From: UBA1402 sp964488495
GTDB taxonomy: Bacteria > Bacteroidota > Bacteroidia > Bacteroidales > UBA1402
Length of the DNA: 64,000 bases
NCBI GenBank assembly: GCA_964488495.1
Contig: CAZAUQ010000003.1
Location: 1-64,000 of the forward strand
Direction: 5' to 3'
A program made the position numbers and the translations under genes. This document shows positions 35,064 to 45,400 of the stretch, in pieces; positions within the stretch are counted from its first letter, which is position 1, and each line of letters starts with the position of its first letter. The notes beneath the pieces are model-generated. The model saw only the letters and a program-made list of their open reading frames with translations. It ran no database searches and was not told the origin of the DNA.

Positions 35064-38000
35064 ATGTCCGCCCGCCTTACTGGATTATTTATTTTTGCAG
35101 CACTGTTTGTTTTTCCCTTGCGGGGTGAAATGCAAGTTTCGTTTGAATACTTTCCATATATGGACCAATTGCCTTCCAGTTCTGTCAGAAGAGTATTACA
35201 GGACAGCGAGGGCTATATGTGGTTTGGCACTCTGGACGGGGTCTGTCGTTACGATGGCTATCAGGTAAGGACCTTCCGGTCGGATATGCATAATCCTTCG
35301 CTGCTGACCAACAACGACATCCAAAGCCTGGCCGAAGATAAACAAAACCGCATTTGGATAGGCACCAAACAAGGTATCAATCTTTTGGACCGTAATACCT
35401 TAAACATTACTCCTTTCGAAGAATCTCCGGTACAGGGAGACAACATCAATGCACTCGCCTGCGACGATAAAGGCAATATGTGGATTGCCACTTCGCGTGG
35501 CTTGTTTTGCTACGACAACACTCGCAATTTGCTGAAAGCGTACTGGAGCGATCCCTACGATGAAAAAACCCTGCCCGATCAAACAATTTCTTACGTTTCC
35601 AAAGACAAGCAGGGAAACATCTGGATCATGTTCTGGAACGGGGGTTTATGCCGATACCTGCCCGAAAGCGATAATTTTGAACGTTTTCCGGCTACAGAAG
35701 AAATGAGCAGCCCCTTCCGGCTTTATCAGGACAAAAACGATCAGTATTGGCTCTGTACATGGGGCAGAGGTTTCTTTAAATTCAATCCTGAAGCTTTGCC
35801 CGAAAAAAGGTATACCCGCATTCCCGTTTACAACACGGCAGGTGAGGAAGAAAACACCTTTTTCAGCATGGTGCAGGACAATCGTTACGGCTATTTTTGG
35901 CTAATGTCCCTGACCGGTTTATACGTGTATGATTACGATGAACAAACCAACAGATTGAATACTGTAGATATCTCTGACTATTTGAGCGGATCGAGTAAAC
36001 TGTACAGTGAGATAATCAAAGACAAGGATAATAATTTGTGGATAGGTGCCTACAGCGAAGGAACCATTTTTGTTAATTTCAGCCGTCCTCTGGTACGTAA
36101 TTTCGGCATGGAGGTGCTTCGCCAAAAGTTGGGTTTTCCCATCAGCATCAGGGCTTTGTCGGAAGACTCCGATGGTTTGGTCTGGCTGGGGATAAACCGC
36201 TATGGCTTGTTCTTTTACGATCGCCGTGAAAACAATGTATTCGGTGTCAATGATTTACAGACTATTGCTAATCGTCAGGAATTGAGCAACCTGAAAACAG
36301 TAAACTTTATCCGCGAAATCAAAAGCCGCGGGGAGCATTGGGTTTGTTGTGACGACCAGTGGATTTATATTTTCAAAAAAAACGAGCGGGGCATTTACTA
36401 TGCCGGACGAATCAACATAGACATCAGTGATGATTTGAACTGGGCCTCTGAGAAAGTGCTCTTTGAAGACAAAGACGCTTACGTCTGGGTGGGGATGCTC
36501 AACCAGGGACTGATAAAAATCAGCCCCGACAATCAAGTCAGCATGGTCGAGCCCATACCTATGGTAACAGGCATTACTCAGGACCTGCACGGAGATATTT
36601 GGGTAAGCAGCGAAAAAGTAGGTCTCTGTTGCCTGAAGCCTTCCGGAGGAACTTACCGGTTAACCCGTTACGATAAGTATTCCGAAGGACTGAATACCAG
36701 TAATATACAATCTGTCTGCACCGATATTTCCGGCAAATTATGGCTGGGTACCAAAGAAGGCCGCCTGCTCACCTTTGACAAAAACACCAGTCGCTTCGAA
36801 GATATGAGCCTGACCTGCGCCATGACAGGAGAAAGCATTCTTAATTTGCTGATTGGCCAGGACAATAATTTGTGGATTTCTACCAACAAAAAAGTAACCA
36901 GTTTCAATCCCAGAACGCTGATTTCTACTTCTTACAGCATTTCCGACAACCTGGTCGTCAAATCCTTTATTAAAAGCTCCTATTCTGTCACCAACACCGA
37001 AGAGGTGCTGTTCGGAGGCAATAAAGGCTTTTGCGCTTTTTCGCAAAGCAGGCAACACAACGACAGCCTGAAAAGCGTTCGTGTACTTATTACCGATATT
37101 AAAGTACACAACCAATCTATTTTCAACAATAACAACAATCATAACTATCAGCCCGGATTCAAACGCCTGGTTTTGGGTCCTGCAGAGCGGAATGTGGAAT
37201 TCGAATTTTCCAGTCTGAATTACGCCGCCCCGTCTAAGGTGCAATATGCCTATAAATTGGCGGGGCTCGACCCCGAATGGAACAAAGTGAACACAACCCG
37301 CCGCTTTGCTTCGTACAACAATTTACAACATGGCAAGTATGAGCTTATGCTGATGGCAACCGACGAAAGCGGCCGTTGGGGTGAGCCTCTGCTCAGCCTT
37401 GAAATCATAAAAAAGCCCCCCTTGTATCTGAGCTGGTGGGCCAGCCTGTTGTATCTTACTTTGCTGATTCTGTTGTTCTTAGCTTTATACCGTTTTTTTG
37501 CCAATAAGGTCCGTCTGAATCAGCAACTCAACATTGCTCAAATCGAAAAAGCCAAATCTGAAGAGCTTACCCAGACCAAACTGAGATACTTTACCAATGT
37601 ATCGCACGAACTGTTGACCCCTTTGACTGTGATTTCCTGTCTGATTGACGATGTGGACCAGGTGTCGGGAGGCGAATATTGGCAGCACGAAGTGATGAAA
37701 GTCAATTTAATCCGACTCAAAAGACTCTTACAGCACATTATTGATTTCAGAAAAATAGAAAGCGGTTCCATGAAGCTCAGGGTGGCAGAATCGAATATAA
37801 TTGAATTCGTAGAACGTATCTGTACTTTTAATTTTGTTCCTCTGGCCAAAGAAAGAAACATCCGTTTTGAATTGCAGTTTCCCGATTATCCCGTTCAGGG
37901 CTGGTATGATCCCGAAAAACTCGATATCATGTTGTTCAACCTGCTATCGAATTCTTTTAAATTCACGCCCGAAGAAGGCTCTGTACGCTTGGGCCTGTCC

Positions 38001-39125
38001 CTGATACAAAAAAACAAAGGCTTTGTCGTTCAGTTTATTGTAAGTGATACCGGGCGGGGTATACAGCCCGCTGACCTGGAGCATATCTTCACCCGCTTCT
38101 ATTCAAACGATCCTAGTCATAGTGTTGAAAACCACGGCATAGGACTGACCCTGACCAAAGAACTTGTCGAAATGCATCACGGCAGCATCCGTGTCGAAAG
38201 TGAACCCGGCAAAGGAACCACTTTCATCCTGGAGTTACCCATCGATAAATCGGCTTATGCACCCGAAGAACTGGCAGCAGAAACAATCAAAGAAGAAGCC
38301 ACCATTCCCGATCAGGACAGCGATACCAATAAGCCGGAACCGGCAGCCACACACAAGGAAGACGTACATATCCTGATAGTGGAAGACAATGCGCAACTCT
38401 GTACTACCATCGAAACCATTTTGGCCCGAAATTACCATACCTACAAGGCGGCCAACGGCAAAGAAGCGGTCGCCGTTATCAACAACAGACATATCGATTT
38501 GGTGGTCAGCGATATTATTATGCCCGAAATGGACGGCCTGGAATTGTGCCGTACTATCAAAAACAACCTCGATACCAGTCATATCGAAGTTTTGTTGTTG
38601 ACGGCCAAAAATTCTATCAACGACCGCATAGAGAGTTACAACGCCGGAGCAGACGGCTATTTGTCCAAACCCTTTGAATTGCAAGTCTTGCAAGCCAAAA
38701 TTAACAGCCTGATCCGCAACCGCAAACGCAAAACCGATTCCTTCAAACAAAATGCCGAGATCAACATTTCATCGCTGGAATATACCTCGCTCGACGAAAA
38801 ATTTCTGGAAAACGCCGTGGCCATTATCGAAGAACATATTGCCGTGACCGATTTCAACCTCGATTTGCTGTCGAGTCGCCTGAATATGTCAAAATCATCG
38901 CTCTATCGGAAAATAAAATCTCTCACTGGTCTCTCACCGGTGGAATTTACCAAAAACATCCGCCTGAAACATGCCTGCCAGATGTTGGCCGGCCAGGCCG
39001 GGAATATTTCCGATATTGCTTATGCTGTTGGCTTTGCCGATCCTAAGTATTTCACTTCTTGCTTTAAAGCTGAGTTTGGTTTAACTCCCACCGAGTACAT
39101 CAAGAAAATCCGGAAAGAAGCCTGA
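35064..39125 (+). CDS. hybrid two-component system regulator (HTCS)
   Basis: The 1353-residue protein fuses a complete signalling path in one chain. A signal peptide is followed by about 14 propeller repeats with WFGT/WIGT motifs (residues about 25-690), a Y_Y_Y domain (about 695-780), a membrane helix (about 788-812), HisKA with the acceptor His in FTNVSHELLTPL (about 847), HATPase (LLSNSFKFTPEEG, HGIGLTLTKE), a receiver (ILIVEDN, Asp in VVSDIIMPEMDG, LSKPFE; about 1100-1220) and an AraC-type HTH (about 1240-1350). HTCS proteins bind oligosaccharides in the periplasm and switch on neighbouring glycan genes. It lies between the divergent propeller gene and the GH43-GH2 pair, which are its probable targets. 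Confidence 0.96.
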   Translation: MSARLTGLFIFAALFVFPLRGEMQVSFEYFPYMDQLPSSSVRRVLQDSEGYMWFGTLDGVCRYDGYQVRTFRSDMHNPSLLTNNDIQSLAEDKQNRIWIGTKQGINLLDRNTLNITPFEESPVQGDNINALACDDKGNMWIATSRGLFCYDNTRNLLKAYWSDPYDEKTLPDQTISYVSKDKQGNIWIMFWNGGLCRYLPESDNFERFPATEEMSSPFRLYQDKNDQYWLCTWGRGFFKFNPEALPEKRYTRIPVYNTAGEEENTFFSMVQDNRYGYFWLMSLTGLYVYDYDEQTNRLNTVDISDYLSGSSKLYSEIIKDKDNNLWIGAYSEGTIFVNFSRPLVRNFGMEVLRQKLGFPISIRALSEDSDGLVWLGINRYGLFFYDRRENNVFGVNDLQTIANRQELSNLKTVNFIREIKSRGEHWVCCDDQWIYIFKKNERGIYYAGRINIDISDDLNWASEKVLFEDKDAYVWVGMLNQGLIKISPDNQVSMVEPIPMVTGITQDLHGDIWVSSEKVGLCCLKPSGGTYRLTRYDKYSEGLNTSNIQSVCTDISGKLWLGTKEGRLLTFDKNTSRFEDMSLTCAMTGESILNLLIGQDNNLWISTNKKVTSFNPRTLISTSYSISDNLVVKSFIKSSYSVTNTEEVLFGGNKGFCAFSQSRQHNDSLKSVRVLITDIKVHNQSIFNNNNNHNYQPGFKRLVLGPAERNVEFEFSSLNYAAPSKVQYAYKLAGLDPEWNKVNTTRRFASYNNLQHGKYELMLMATDESGRWGEPLLSLEIIKKPPLYLSWWASLLYLTLLILLFLALYRFFANKVRLNQQLNIAQIEKAKSEELTQTKLRYFTNVSHELLTPLTVISCLIDDVDQVSGGEYWQHEVMKVNLIRLKRLLQHIIDFRKIESGSMKLRVAESNIIEFVERICTFNFVPLAKERNIRFELQFPDYPVQGWYDPEKLDIMLFNLLSNSFKFTPEEGSVRLGLSLIQKNKGFVVQFIVSDTGRGIQPADLEHIFTRFYSNDPSHSVENHGIGLTLTKELVEMHHGSIRVESEPGKGTTFILELPIDKSAYAPEELAAETIKEEATIPDQDSDTNKPEPAATHKEDVHILIVEDNAQLCTTIETILARNYHTYKAANGKEAVAVINNRHIDLVVSDIIMPEMDGLELCRTIKNNLDTSHIEVLLLTAKNSINDRIESYNAGADGYLSKPFELQVLQAKINSLIRNRKRKTDSFKQNAEINISSLEYTSLDEKFLENAVAIIEEHIAVTDFNLDLLSSRLNMSKSSLYRKIKSLTGLSPVEFTKNIRLKHACQMLAGQAGNISDIAYAVGFADPKYFTSCFKAEFGLTPTEYIKKIRKEA

Positions 39126-39146
39126 TTAAGACGTCTTTCCTTTTTT
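39112..39146 (+). terminator. terminator after HTCS gene
   Basis: GGAAAGA (39112-39118) pairs with TCTTTCC (39134-39140) around a 15-base loop, followed by six T. The left arm lies in the last codons of the HTCS gene. Confidence 0.55.
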
Positions 39147-39198
39147 ACCACTTTTTTCATTTGGCTGAAAAATCGTCTATAATGAAGAATTTTTGGTA

Positions 39199-39227
39199 TT
39201 GCAAACAATTGTTTGCTCCTAATTTTG
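39199..39227 (+). promoter_or_regulatory. promoter of GH43-GH2 genes
   Basis: TTG (39199-39201), an 18-base spacer and a perfect TAATTTTG (39220-39227) match the Bacteroidota promoter, 20 bases before the GH43 ATG. Confidence 0.65.
39201..39216. promoter_or_regulatory. 16-base perfect palindrome inside GH43 promoter (candidate operator)
   Basis: GCAAACAATTGTTTGC is identical to its reverse complement and fills the promoter spacer between the -33 and -7 elements. A dimeric regulator bound here would block or reposition RNA polymerase. The regulator is unknown. Confidence 0.45.
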
Positions 39228-39247
39228 CCGACTAAGAACCCTTTGCC

Positions 39248-40405
39248 ATGGCAACAGTTGTATTATGTTCAAGAAGATTTCTGCATCCTGCCCTGTTACT
39301 CTCATTAACAGTGTTGCTGCTATCATGTACGGCTAAGGGTAAGGATTTCATTCAGCCTGGTCAAATCTGGCCCGACAACAATGGTATACATATTAATGCA
39401 CATGGAGGAGGTATGCTCTACCATAACGGCATTTATTACTGGTTTGGCGAAGACAAGAGCGAACGCAGTAATGCCGCTTTAAAAGGAGTGCATTGCTATT
39501 CATCGAAAAATTTGTGCAGCTGGAAAGACGAAGGCATTGTACTGTCCGTCGTAGAAGGCGAACCGACCCATGAATTGGCCAAAGGTTGTATCATTGAACG
39601 CCCCAAGGTGGTATACAATAAAAAGACGAACACTTTTGTGATGTGGTTTCACCACGAATTACGCGGACAAGGCTATAATGCAGCCCGTGTGGGGCTGGCG
39701 GTGAGTGACAAGGTGACCGGCCCGTATCGTTTTGTGCACTCTTATCGTCCAAATCCGGGCATATGGCCCGAAAACATGAGTATAGAGGACAAATTGGCCG
39801 ACATTGAGACTGCCTCACGGCTTGAGTCCTGGACTCCCGAATGGCTGGAGGCCGTCAGGAAAGGCTTTTTTGTAATCCGCGATTTCGATGGTGGACAAAT
39901 GTCCAGGGATATGACCATTTTTGTAGACGACGACGGCAAAGCCTACCATATCTATTCCTCCGAAGAAAACCTGACCTTGCATATTGCCGAACTTAGCGAC
40001 GATTATCAGAGTCATACCGGTAAATACATACGTATTATACCGGCCGGGCATAACGAAGCCCCTGCTATTTTCAAAAAAGACGGCTGTTATTTTATGATTA
40101 CCTCCGGCTGCACAGGCTGGAATCCCAACGCTGCCCGCCTGCTTTTTGCTCCCTCCATCTGGGGTCCCTGGGAACAAATGTCCAATCCCTGGCAAGGGGA
40201 ACAAGCCGATATTTCGTTTGATTCACAAAGTACGTTTATATTTCCTGTAGAAGGCAAAAAAGAGGCTTATGTGTTTATGGCCGACCGCTGGAGACCCCGA
40301 ACACCTTCGGACGGTCGTTACATCTGGTTACCGGTTGAATTTGAAAACGGGCTGCCGGTGTTACGTTGGAAAGACAGCTGGTCACCTGCACAGGTATTTA
40401 GATAA
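39248..40405 (+). CDS. GH43-family glycosidase lipoprotein (exo-beta-1,3-galactanase-like)
   Basis: The 385-residue product has a lipoprotein signal ending LLLSC (Cys27) and one five-bladed propeller domain. It opens WPDNNGIHINAHGGGMLYHNG and continues YYWFGEDK, the pattern of GH43 subfamilies 24/34, which remove galactose from beta-1,3-galactans or related chains. ERPKVVYNKKTNTFVMW, SRDMTIFVDDDG and NEAPAIFKKDG are further family blades; the last carries the Glu usually acting as acid. Subfamily and linkage are inferred. The gene follows the HTCS gene, has its own promoter and is ten bases ahead of the GH2 gene. Confidence 0.82.
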   Translation: MATVVLCSRRFLHPALLLSLTVLLLSCTAKGKDFIQPGQIWPDNNGIHINAHGGGMLYHNGIYYWFGEDKSERSNAALKGVHCYSSKNLCSWKDEGIVLSVVEGEPTHELAKGCIIERPKVVYNKKTNTFVMWFHHELRGQGYNAARVGLAVSDKVTGPYRFVHSYRPNPGIWPENMSIEDKLADIETASRLESWTPEWLEAVRKGFFVIRDFDGGQMSRDMTIFVDDDGKAYHIYSSEENLTLHIAELSDDYQSHTGKYIRIIPAGHNEAPAIFKKDGCYFMITSGCTGWNPNAARLLFAPSIWGPWEQMSNPWQGEQADISFDSQSTFIFPVEGKKEAYVFMADRWRPRTPSDGRYIWLPVEFENGLPVLRWKDSWSPAQVFR

Positions 40406-40415
40406 TAATTGGTTT

Positions 40416-42215
40416 ATGAAAAAACTGCTGTTGATTTTTTTACTGATTACAGGCGGATTCAGTCTGTATGGACAGGGTACTGCTCCCTATGTCCTGCAGA
40501 ATGTGTATGCCCGCAATTATGAAACCCTGAACGGCTCCTGGAACCATATTGTAGATCCTTTCGACAACGGATATTACGATTATCGTATGAGCATCAACCG
40601 GAACGGTTTCTTTCGTAACCAAAAGCAGGCAAATCCTTCGGATCTGGTAGAATACAATTTTGATACAGCGCCCTGCCTGCAGGTGCCCGGCGACTGGAAT
40701 ACCCAGGACGACCGCCTGTTCTTTTATGAAGGCAGCATCTGGTACAAACGCGATTTCAACTTTAAACCCAAAGAGGGAGAGAGGCAATTCATCTATTTTG
40801 GTGCCGTTTATTATTTATGTAATATTTATCTGAATGGCAGGGAAATAGCCACACACGAAGGAGGCTTCACTCCCTTCAGTGTCGAAGTGACCGGCAAACT
40901 CAAAGAAGGGCATAATTTCCTGATTCTTAGAGTAAACAACGAACGTCATCCCGAAAACGTGCCCACCGTCAATTTCGACTGGTGGAATTACGGAGGCATC
41001 ACACGCGATGTGCTATTGGTAAGCCTGCCCCAACTTTTTGTGGACGATTATCAGTTAAGATTGAAAAAAGGAAGCTACAAAGAACTGGAAGGCTATGTCT
41101 GTTTGAGCGAAGCCCGGGCCGGAGTTGAGTTGAGTCTGGAAATTCCCGAACTGAAAATCAAACAAAACATTCAGACCGGAGAGCAGGGCAGGGCCGATTT
41201 CAACATAAAAGCCAAGCCCGAATTGTGGTCGCCCGAAAATCCCAAACTTTACCGTGTAATTATACGCCGCGGTGACGAAGTAATTCAGGACCAAATAGGT
41301 TTCAGGCACATCAGCACCGAAGGCAAAAAAATTCTGCTCAACGGCAAACAGGTATTTTTGAGTGGTATTTCCATACACGAAGAAGCGCCCTATCGTCAGG
41401 GCAGGGTCTATTCCAAAGAAGAATCAGTGTTGCTGTTATCCTGGGCCAAAGAAATGGGCTGTAATTTTGTACGCCTGGCTCATTACCCGCACAACGAGCA
41501 TATGGTGAGAGCTGCCGAAGAAATGGGCCTGATGATCTGGTCGGAGATTCCCGTTTACTGGACCATAGCCTGGGAGAATGAAGGCACCTACAAGAATGCC
41601 TCCGATCAACTCAGGGATATGATGGATCGCGACAAAAACCGCTGTGCCGTAGTGGTTTGGTCGGTGGCCAACGAAACTCCGCACAGCGAAGCCAGGGATA
41701 AATTCCTGATCGGTTTGGCCGGGCAGGTGCGCGAAAAAGACGACAGCCGCCTGTTGAGCATGGCTATGGAAGTCACCGGCCAGGGCAATAACACCAGCCG
41801 GGTGCGCGACAATATGAGCGATTACGTAGACATTATCAGTGTAAATACATATCTCGGATGGTATGGCGGCTCTTTGGACGCCATTTTGAACCGCAGCTGG
41901 GAAATACCTTACGATAAACCGGTATTTTTCAGTGAATACGGAGCAGGTGCTTTGCAAGGTCTGCACGGCGACGAAAACGTTCGCTGGACCGAAGAGTATC
42001 AGGAGCGCCTGTACAAAAATTCCATCGAGATGTTCGATAAAGTGGAGGGATTTTCCGGTATGTCCCCATGGATATTAATGGATTTTCGCTCTACCCGACG
42101 CCAGTTAAAAGACGTCCAGGATTTCTTCAACCGTAAGGGAGTGATCTCTGAACGAGGAATCAAGAAGAAGGCTTTTTACGTGTTGCAAAACTACTATAAA
42201 AGCAAGGATTATTAA
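40416..42215 (+). CDS. GH2 beta-glucuronidase/beta-galactosidase-like enzyme
   Basis: The 599-residue enzyme has a signal peptide (MKKLLLIFLLITGGFSLYGQ) and the GH2 order: sugar-binding jelly roll (about 40-200), immunoglobulin-like domain (about 205-300) and TIM barrel. The acid/base is Glu420 in WSVANETP and the nucleophile Glu507 in FFSEYGAGALQG. HYPHNEHMVRAAEEMGLMIWSEIP is the usual barrel strand region (in short form AEEMGLMIWSE). SEYGAGALQG is closest to beta-glucuronidases. No lipobox, so it is probably periplasmic. The start at 40416 is ten bases after GH43, implying co-transcription, and a strong terminator follows at 42264-42295. Confidence 0.88.
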   Translation: MKKLLLIFLLITGGFSLYGQGTAPYVLQNVYARNYETLNGSWNHIVDPFDNGYYDYRMSINRNGFFRNQKQANPSDLVEYNFDTAPCLQVPGDWNTQDDRLFFYEGSIWYKRDFNFKPKEGERQFIYFGAVYYLCNIYLNGREIATHEGGFTPFSVEVTGKLKEGHNFLILRVNNERHPENVPTVNFDWWNYGGITRDVLLVSLPQLFVDDYQLRLKKGSYKELEGYVCLSEARAGVELSLEIPELKIKQNIQTGEQGRADFNIKAKPELWSPENPKLYRVIIRRGDEVIQDQIGFRHISTEGKKILLNGKQVFLSGISIHEEAPYRQGRVYSKEESVLLLSWAKEMGCNFVRLAHYPHNEHMVRAAEEMGLMIWSEIPVYWTIAWENEGTYKNASDQLRDMMDRDKNRCAVVVWSVANETPHSEARDKFLIGLAGQVREKDDSRLLSMAMEVTGQGNNTSRVRDNMSDYVDIISVNTYLGWYGGSLDAILNRSWEIPYDKPVFFSEYGAGALQGLHGDENVRWTEEYQERLYKNSIEMFDKVEGFSGMSPWILMDFRSTRRQLKDVQDFFNRKGVISERGIKKKAFYVLQNYYKSKDY

Positions 42216-42263
42216 GGGTTAGGACTGATGTCGGTCTTCTGTGTTGAACGCCGACAGATTATC

Positions 42264-42295
42264 AAAGAAGGCTGCTCATTTGGGCAGCCTTCTTT
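42264..42295 (+). terminator. strong hairpin terminator after GH2 gene
   Basis: AAAGAAGGCTGC (42264-42275) and GCAGCCTTCTTT (42284-42295) form a perfect 12-base-pair stem with an eight-base loop. It ends the GH43-GH2 transcript. Confidence 0.8.
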
Positions 42296-42371
42296 ACATG
42301 ATGAAAATCAGGAACCGCAAACAATTTATAAAGTATAGGGTGAGTCGTGTTTATGATACGTATATTCGTTG

Positions 42372-42379
42372 TATTTTTG
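42372..42379 (+). promoter_or_regulatory. promoter element for CotH-like gene
   Basis: TATTTTTG is a perfect TAnnTTTG element 23 bases before the ATG at 42403. It supports that start over an in-frame ATG at 42241, which lies upstream of the terminator. The rest of the 187-base gap 42216-42402 shows nothing else. Confidence 0.5.
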
Positions 42380-42402
42380 GCGCTTCAAAAACAAGAAAAC
42401 AG

Positions 42403-45400
42403 ATGTCAATAAAACACAAGCTTTGTACGACTATATTGCTGCTGTATTCGGTAAACATTACCGCACAGGTTTGCATTAACGAAATTCTTGCCTCCAATTC
42501 CATGGTCAATGCCGACCCGGCCTCCGGGGAATACTCCGATTGGGTGGAGTTGTACAATGCAGGTAGCACGGCAATCAACCTTAACGGCTATTATCTTACA
42601 GACAACCTGAATGAGCCTGAAAAATGGCAGATCACCGGGAATGTGAGTATACCTGCCCGCGGATATCTGCTCATCTGGTGCGACGATCAGGGCAGCGGCC
42701 TGCACAGCAATTTTAAACTCTCAGCTTCGGGCGAAGAACTAGGCTTGTTCGATTCCTCGCTCAGGTTGATTGATTCACTGACTTTTGGAGCTCAGTTTTC
42801 GAATATATCGTATGCCCGTTACCCCGACGGGACAGAGACCTGGAGATATTACACTCAGCCGAGTCCTGCTTCAAAAAACGGCGATACTGGCTTTGCAGGA
42901 CAAGTAGACAATGTCCCGGAATTTTTACAAAAAGGAGGAATGTATTCATCACCTCTTTCGGTTGAATTGTTTACAGATCTTGGCGGCACGATCCGCTATA
43001 CCCTCGACGGTTCTGAACCCACGGAGGAGTCGCCCGAATACACAGAGCCCATTTTGATTTCCAGTACCAAAGTGGTAAGGGCCAGAATTTTCAAACCTAA
43101 TTTTATTCCCGGATATACCACCACCAGCACTTACTTTATCAACGAAGATTTTGAAACCCGCAATTTGCCCGTAATTTCCATCGCCACTGATCCGGCAAAT
43201 TTCTGGGATCCGGATAAAGGTATATACCTACAGTATTATAAACCCGAATGGGAATACCCTATCAATCTGGAGCTTTTCGAAAACAACGGCAGCGACAGAG
43301 CTGCTGTCAACGAAAGGGCGGGCGTCAAGGTCAACGGGAAGAATTCCTGGGAGTTGCCTCAAAAAATGTTGGGCATCTATTTTCGTAAGCAATACGAAAA
43401 GGGCAAACTAGAGTATCCTTTGTTCCACGACCGCGATCGCAATACCTACGACAATTTTGCTCTTCGGGTATCGGGCAGCGACTGGAGCAGTACCCTGTTC
43501 AGGGATGGTTTGTTTCAGCAAGCCTGCCACCAATACAATATGGATATCGACAACATTGCTTTTCGTCCCTGTATAGTATATGTCAACGGAGAATACCTGG
43601 GCATACACAATATGCGTGAAAAAGTCAACGAAGATTACATAATCTCCAATCATCAACTGGAAGAAGGCAGTTTTGACCTCATTGAAAACGTTGATGGCGA
43701 AAAGGGCGTAAGAGAGGCTGCAGCAGGAGACCTGACTGCCTGGAACAAATTGTGGGCTTTAATTCAGCAAGATCTTTCTCAGCAGGCCAATTTTGACTCG
43801 GTAGCCTACTATTTTGACATAGACAATTTTAACGATCTAATCGCGGCTCAGTATTATTTCGGCAATACGTCCATCTCCAACAATCTAATGTACTGGAAGC
43901 CCAAAGAAGGCGGAAAATGGCGCTGGATATTAATAGACATGGACCGGGGGTTTATCAAGTATGAACCCTTGTCTTTTCTGGCCGGCAAAAAATCCTGGCC
44001 ACTGACACAGCTCATGGCAGACAGTAATTATGTCCAAAGCCTTTGCAAAAGAATTGCAGACCATTTGTACACTGGTTTTAACTACCTGCGTATGAGCAAA
44101 CGCATCGATTACCACCAAGGGCTGATCGAAACTGAAATGCCCCGGCAGGTTGCCCGCTGGTACGGCACAACTTCGGGTTATGGTGACGCCATTCCTTCCA
44201 TGGAATTTTGGAACAACGAGGTAGCAGCTCTTAAAACCTATGCCGAATACAAACCTGTCTACATACTCAAGGATTTACAGAATTACGGTATTTCGGCCGC
44301 AGCTCTCCTTAGCTTGTCTTCCAGCCCCTCGAAGGCCTGCACCTGGGAGTTCAACAACAGGCGTATTGACGAAGCGCAATGGCTTGGTTATTACCCTATG
44401 AATCTCCCCATTACACTGAAAGCTGTACCTAAACCCGGCTATACTTTTATGGGTTGGATAACACCCGGCAAGCAAGAAATCATTGCCAAAGGATCGGAGT
44501 GGAAGTATCTGGACAAAGGCACCGACGCGAAAACCGACTGGTACGATCCGGACTTCGATGATGTAGAATGGAGTACAGGAAACGCTCCTTTGGGTTACGA
44601 TTTCAATGGCATTGCCACCACTGTTTCTTATGGTCCGGACAATACAAATAAATACCTCACTACTTATTTCAGGAAAAAATTCAACCTGACTGAAAGTACA
44701 CTTAAGAACTCGGTCTTTATTCTCAAGATAAGGCGGGATGACGGAGCCGTGGTTTACCTGAACGGAAAAGAGTTAATCCGTAGCAATATGCCGGCCGGAG
44801 AAATCAACTACAACAGTTTGGCTACTGAGAGCAGAACCGATACTACCTACCACTGTTACCCTGTTGACGCTTCTGCTTTGCTGTGGGGCGATAACGTGAT
44901 TGCTGTGGAAATTCATCAAGTTCAAAAAAGCAGCAGCGATTTGTTTTTCGACCTGCAACTTATTGCCGAAACCACAGACAATACAGATTATCTTTCCGCT
45001 TCAGACAGTTATACATTCAGTCTTAGCGAAAATAAAAGCCTTAGGGCGTTCTACCGGGAAGACGGACAAAGTGTAATCCCAGAAATCATCACCGGCGACC
45101 TGACTCTCTACAAAGACCGTTCGCCTTATTTATTGCAAGGCGATGTCAACATACCACGAAACTCCACACTTACTATTGAGCCTGGTGTGGTGGTAATGAT
45201 GCCTCCGAAAGCAAAATTCATTATAAACGGCTCTGTACAGGCAATAGGAACTTCCACCGACAGTATTGTATTTATGCTCAATCCCGCTTACGACAGCTCA
45301 GAAAGCTGGGGTGCCCTTTGTTTCATCAACACCACAGATACTTCGCGTCTGAGTTATGTTACTATCAGAGATGCTTCCGACGGACCAAAATTGTACAATT

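Noticed and set aside
40269..40415. Longer GH2 start inside the GH43 gene
   Set aside because: The ATG at 40416 begins a normal signal peptide; the extra residues are GH43 sequence in another frame.
42241..42402. N-terminal extension of the CotH-like protein from an ATG at 42241
   Set aside because: It would translate a perfect terminator stem; the promoter element and signal peptide support 42403.
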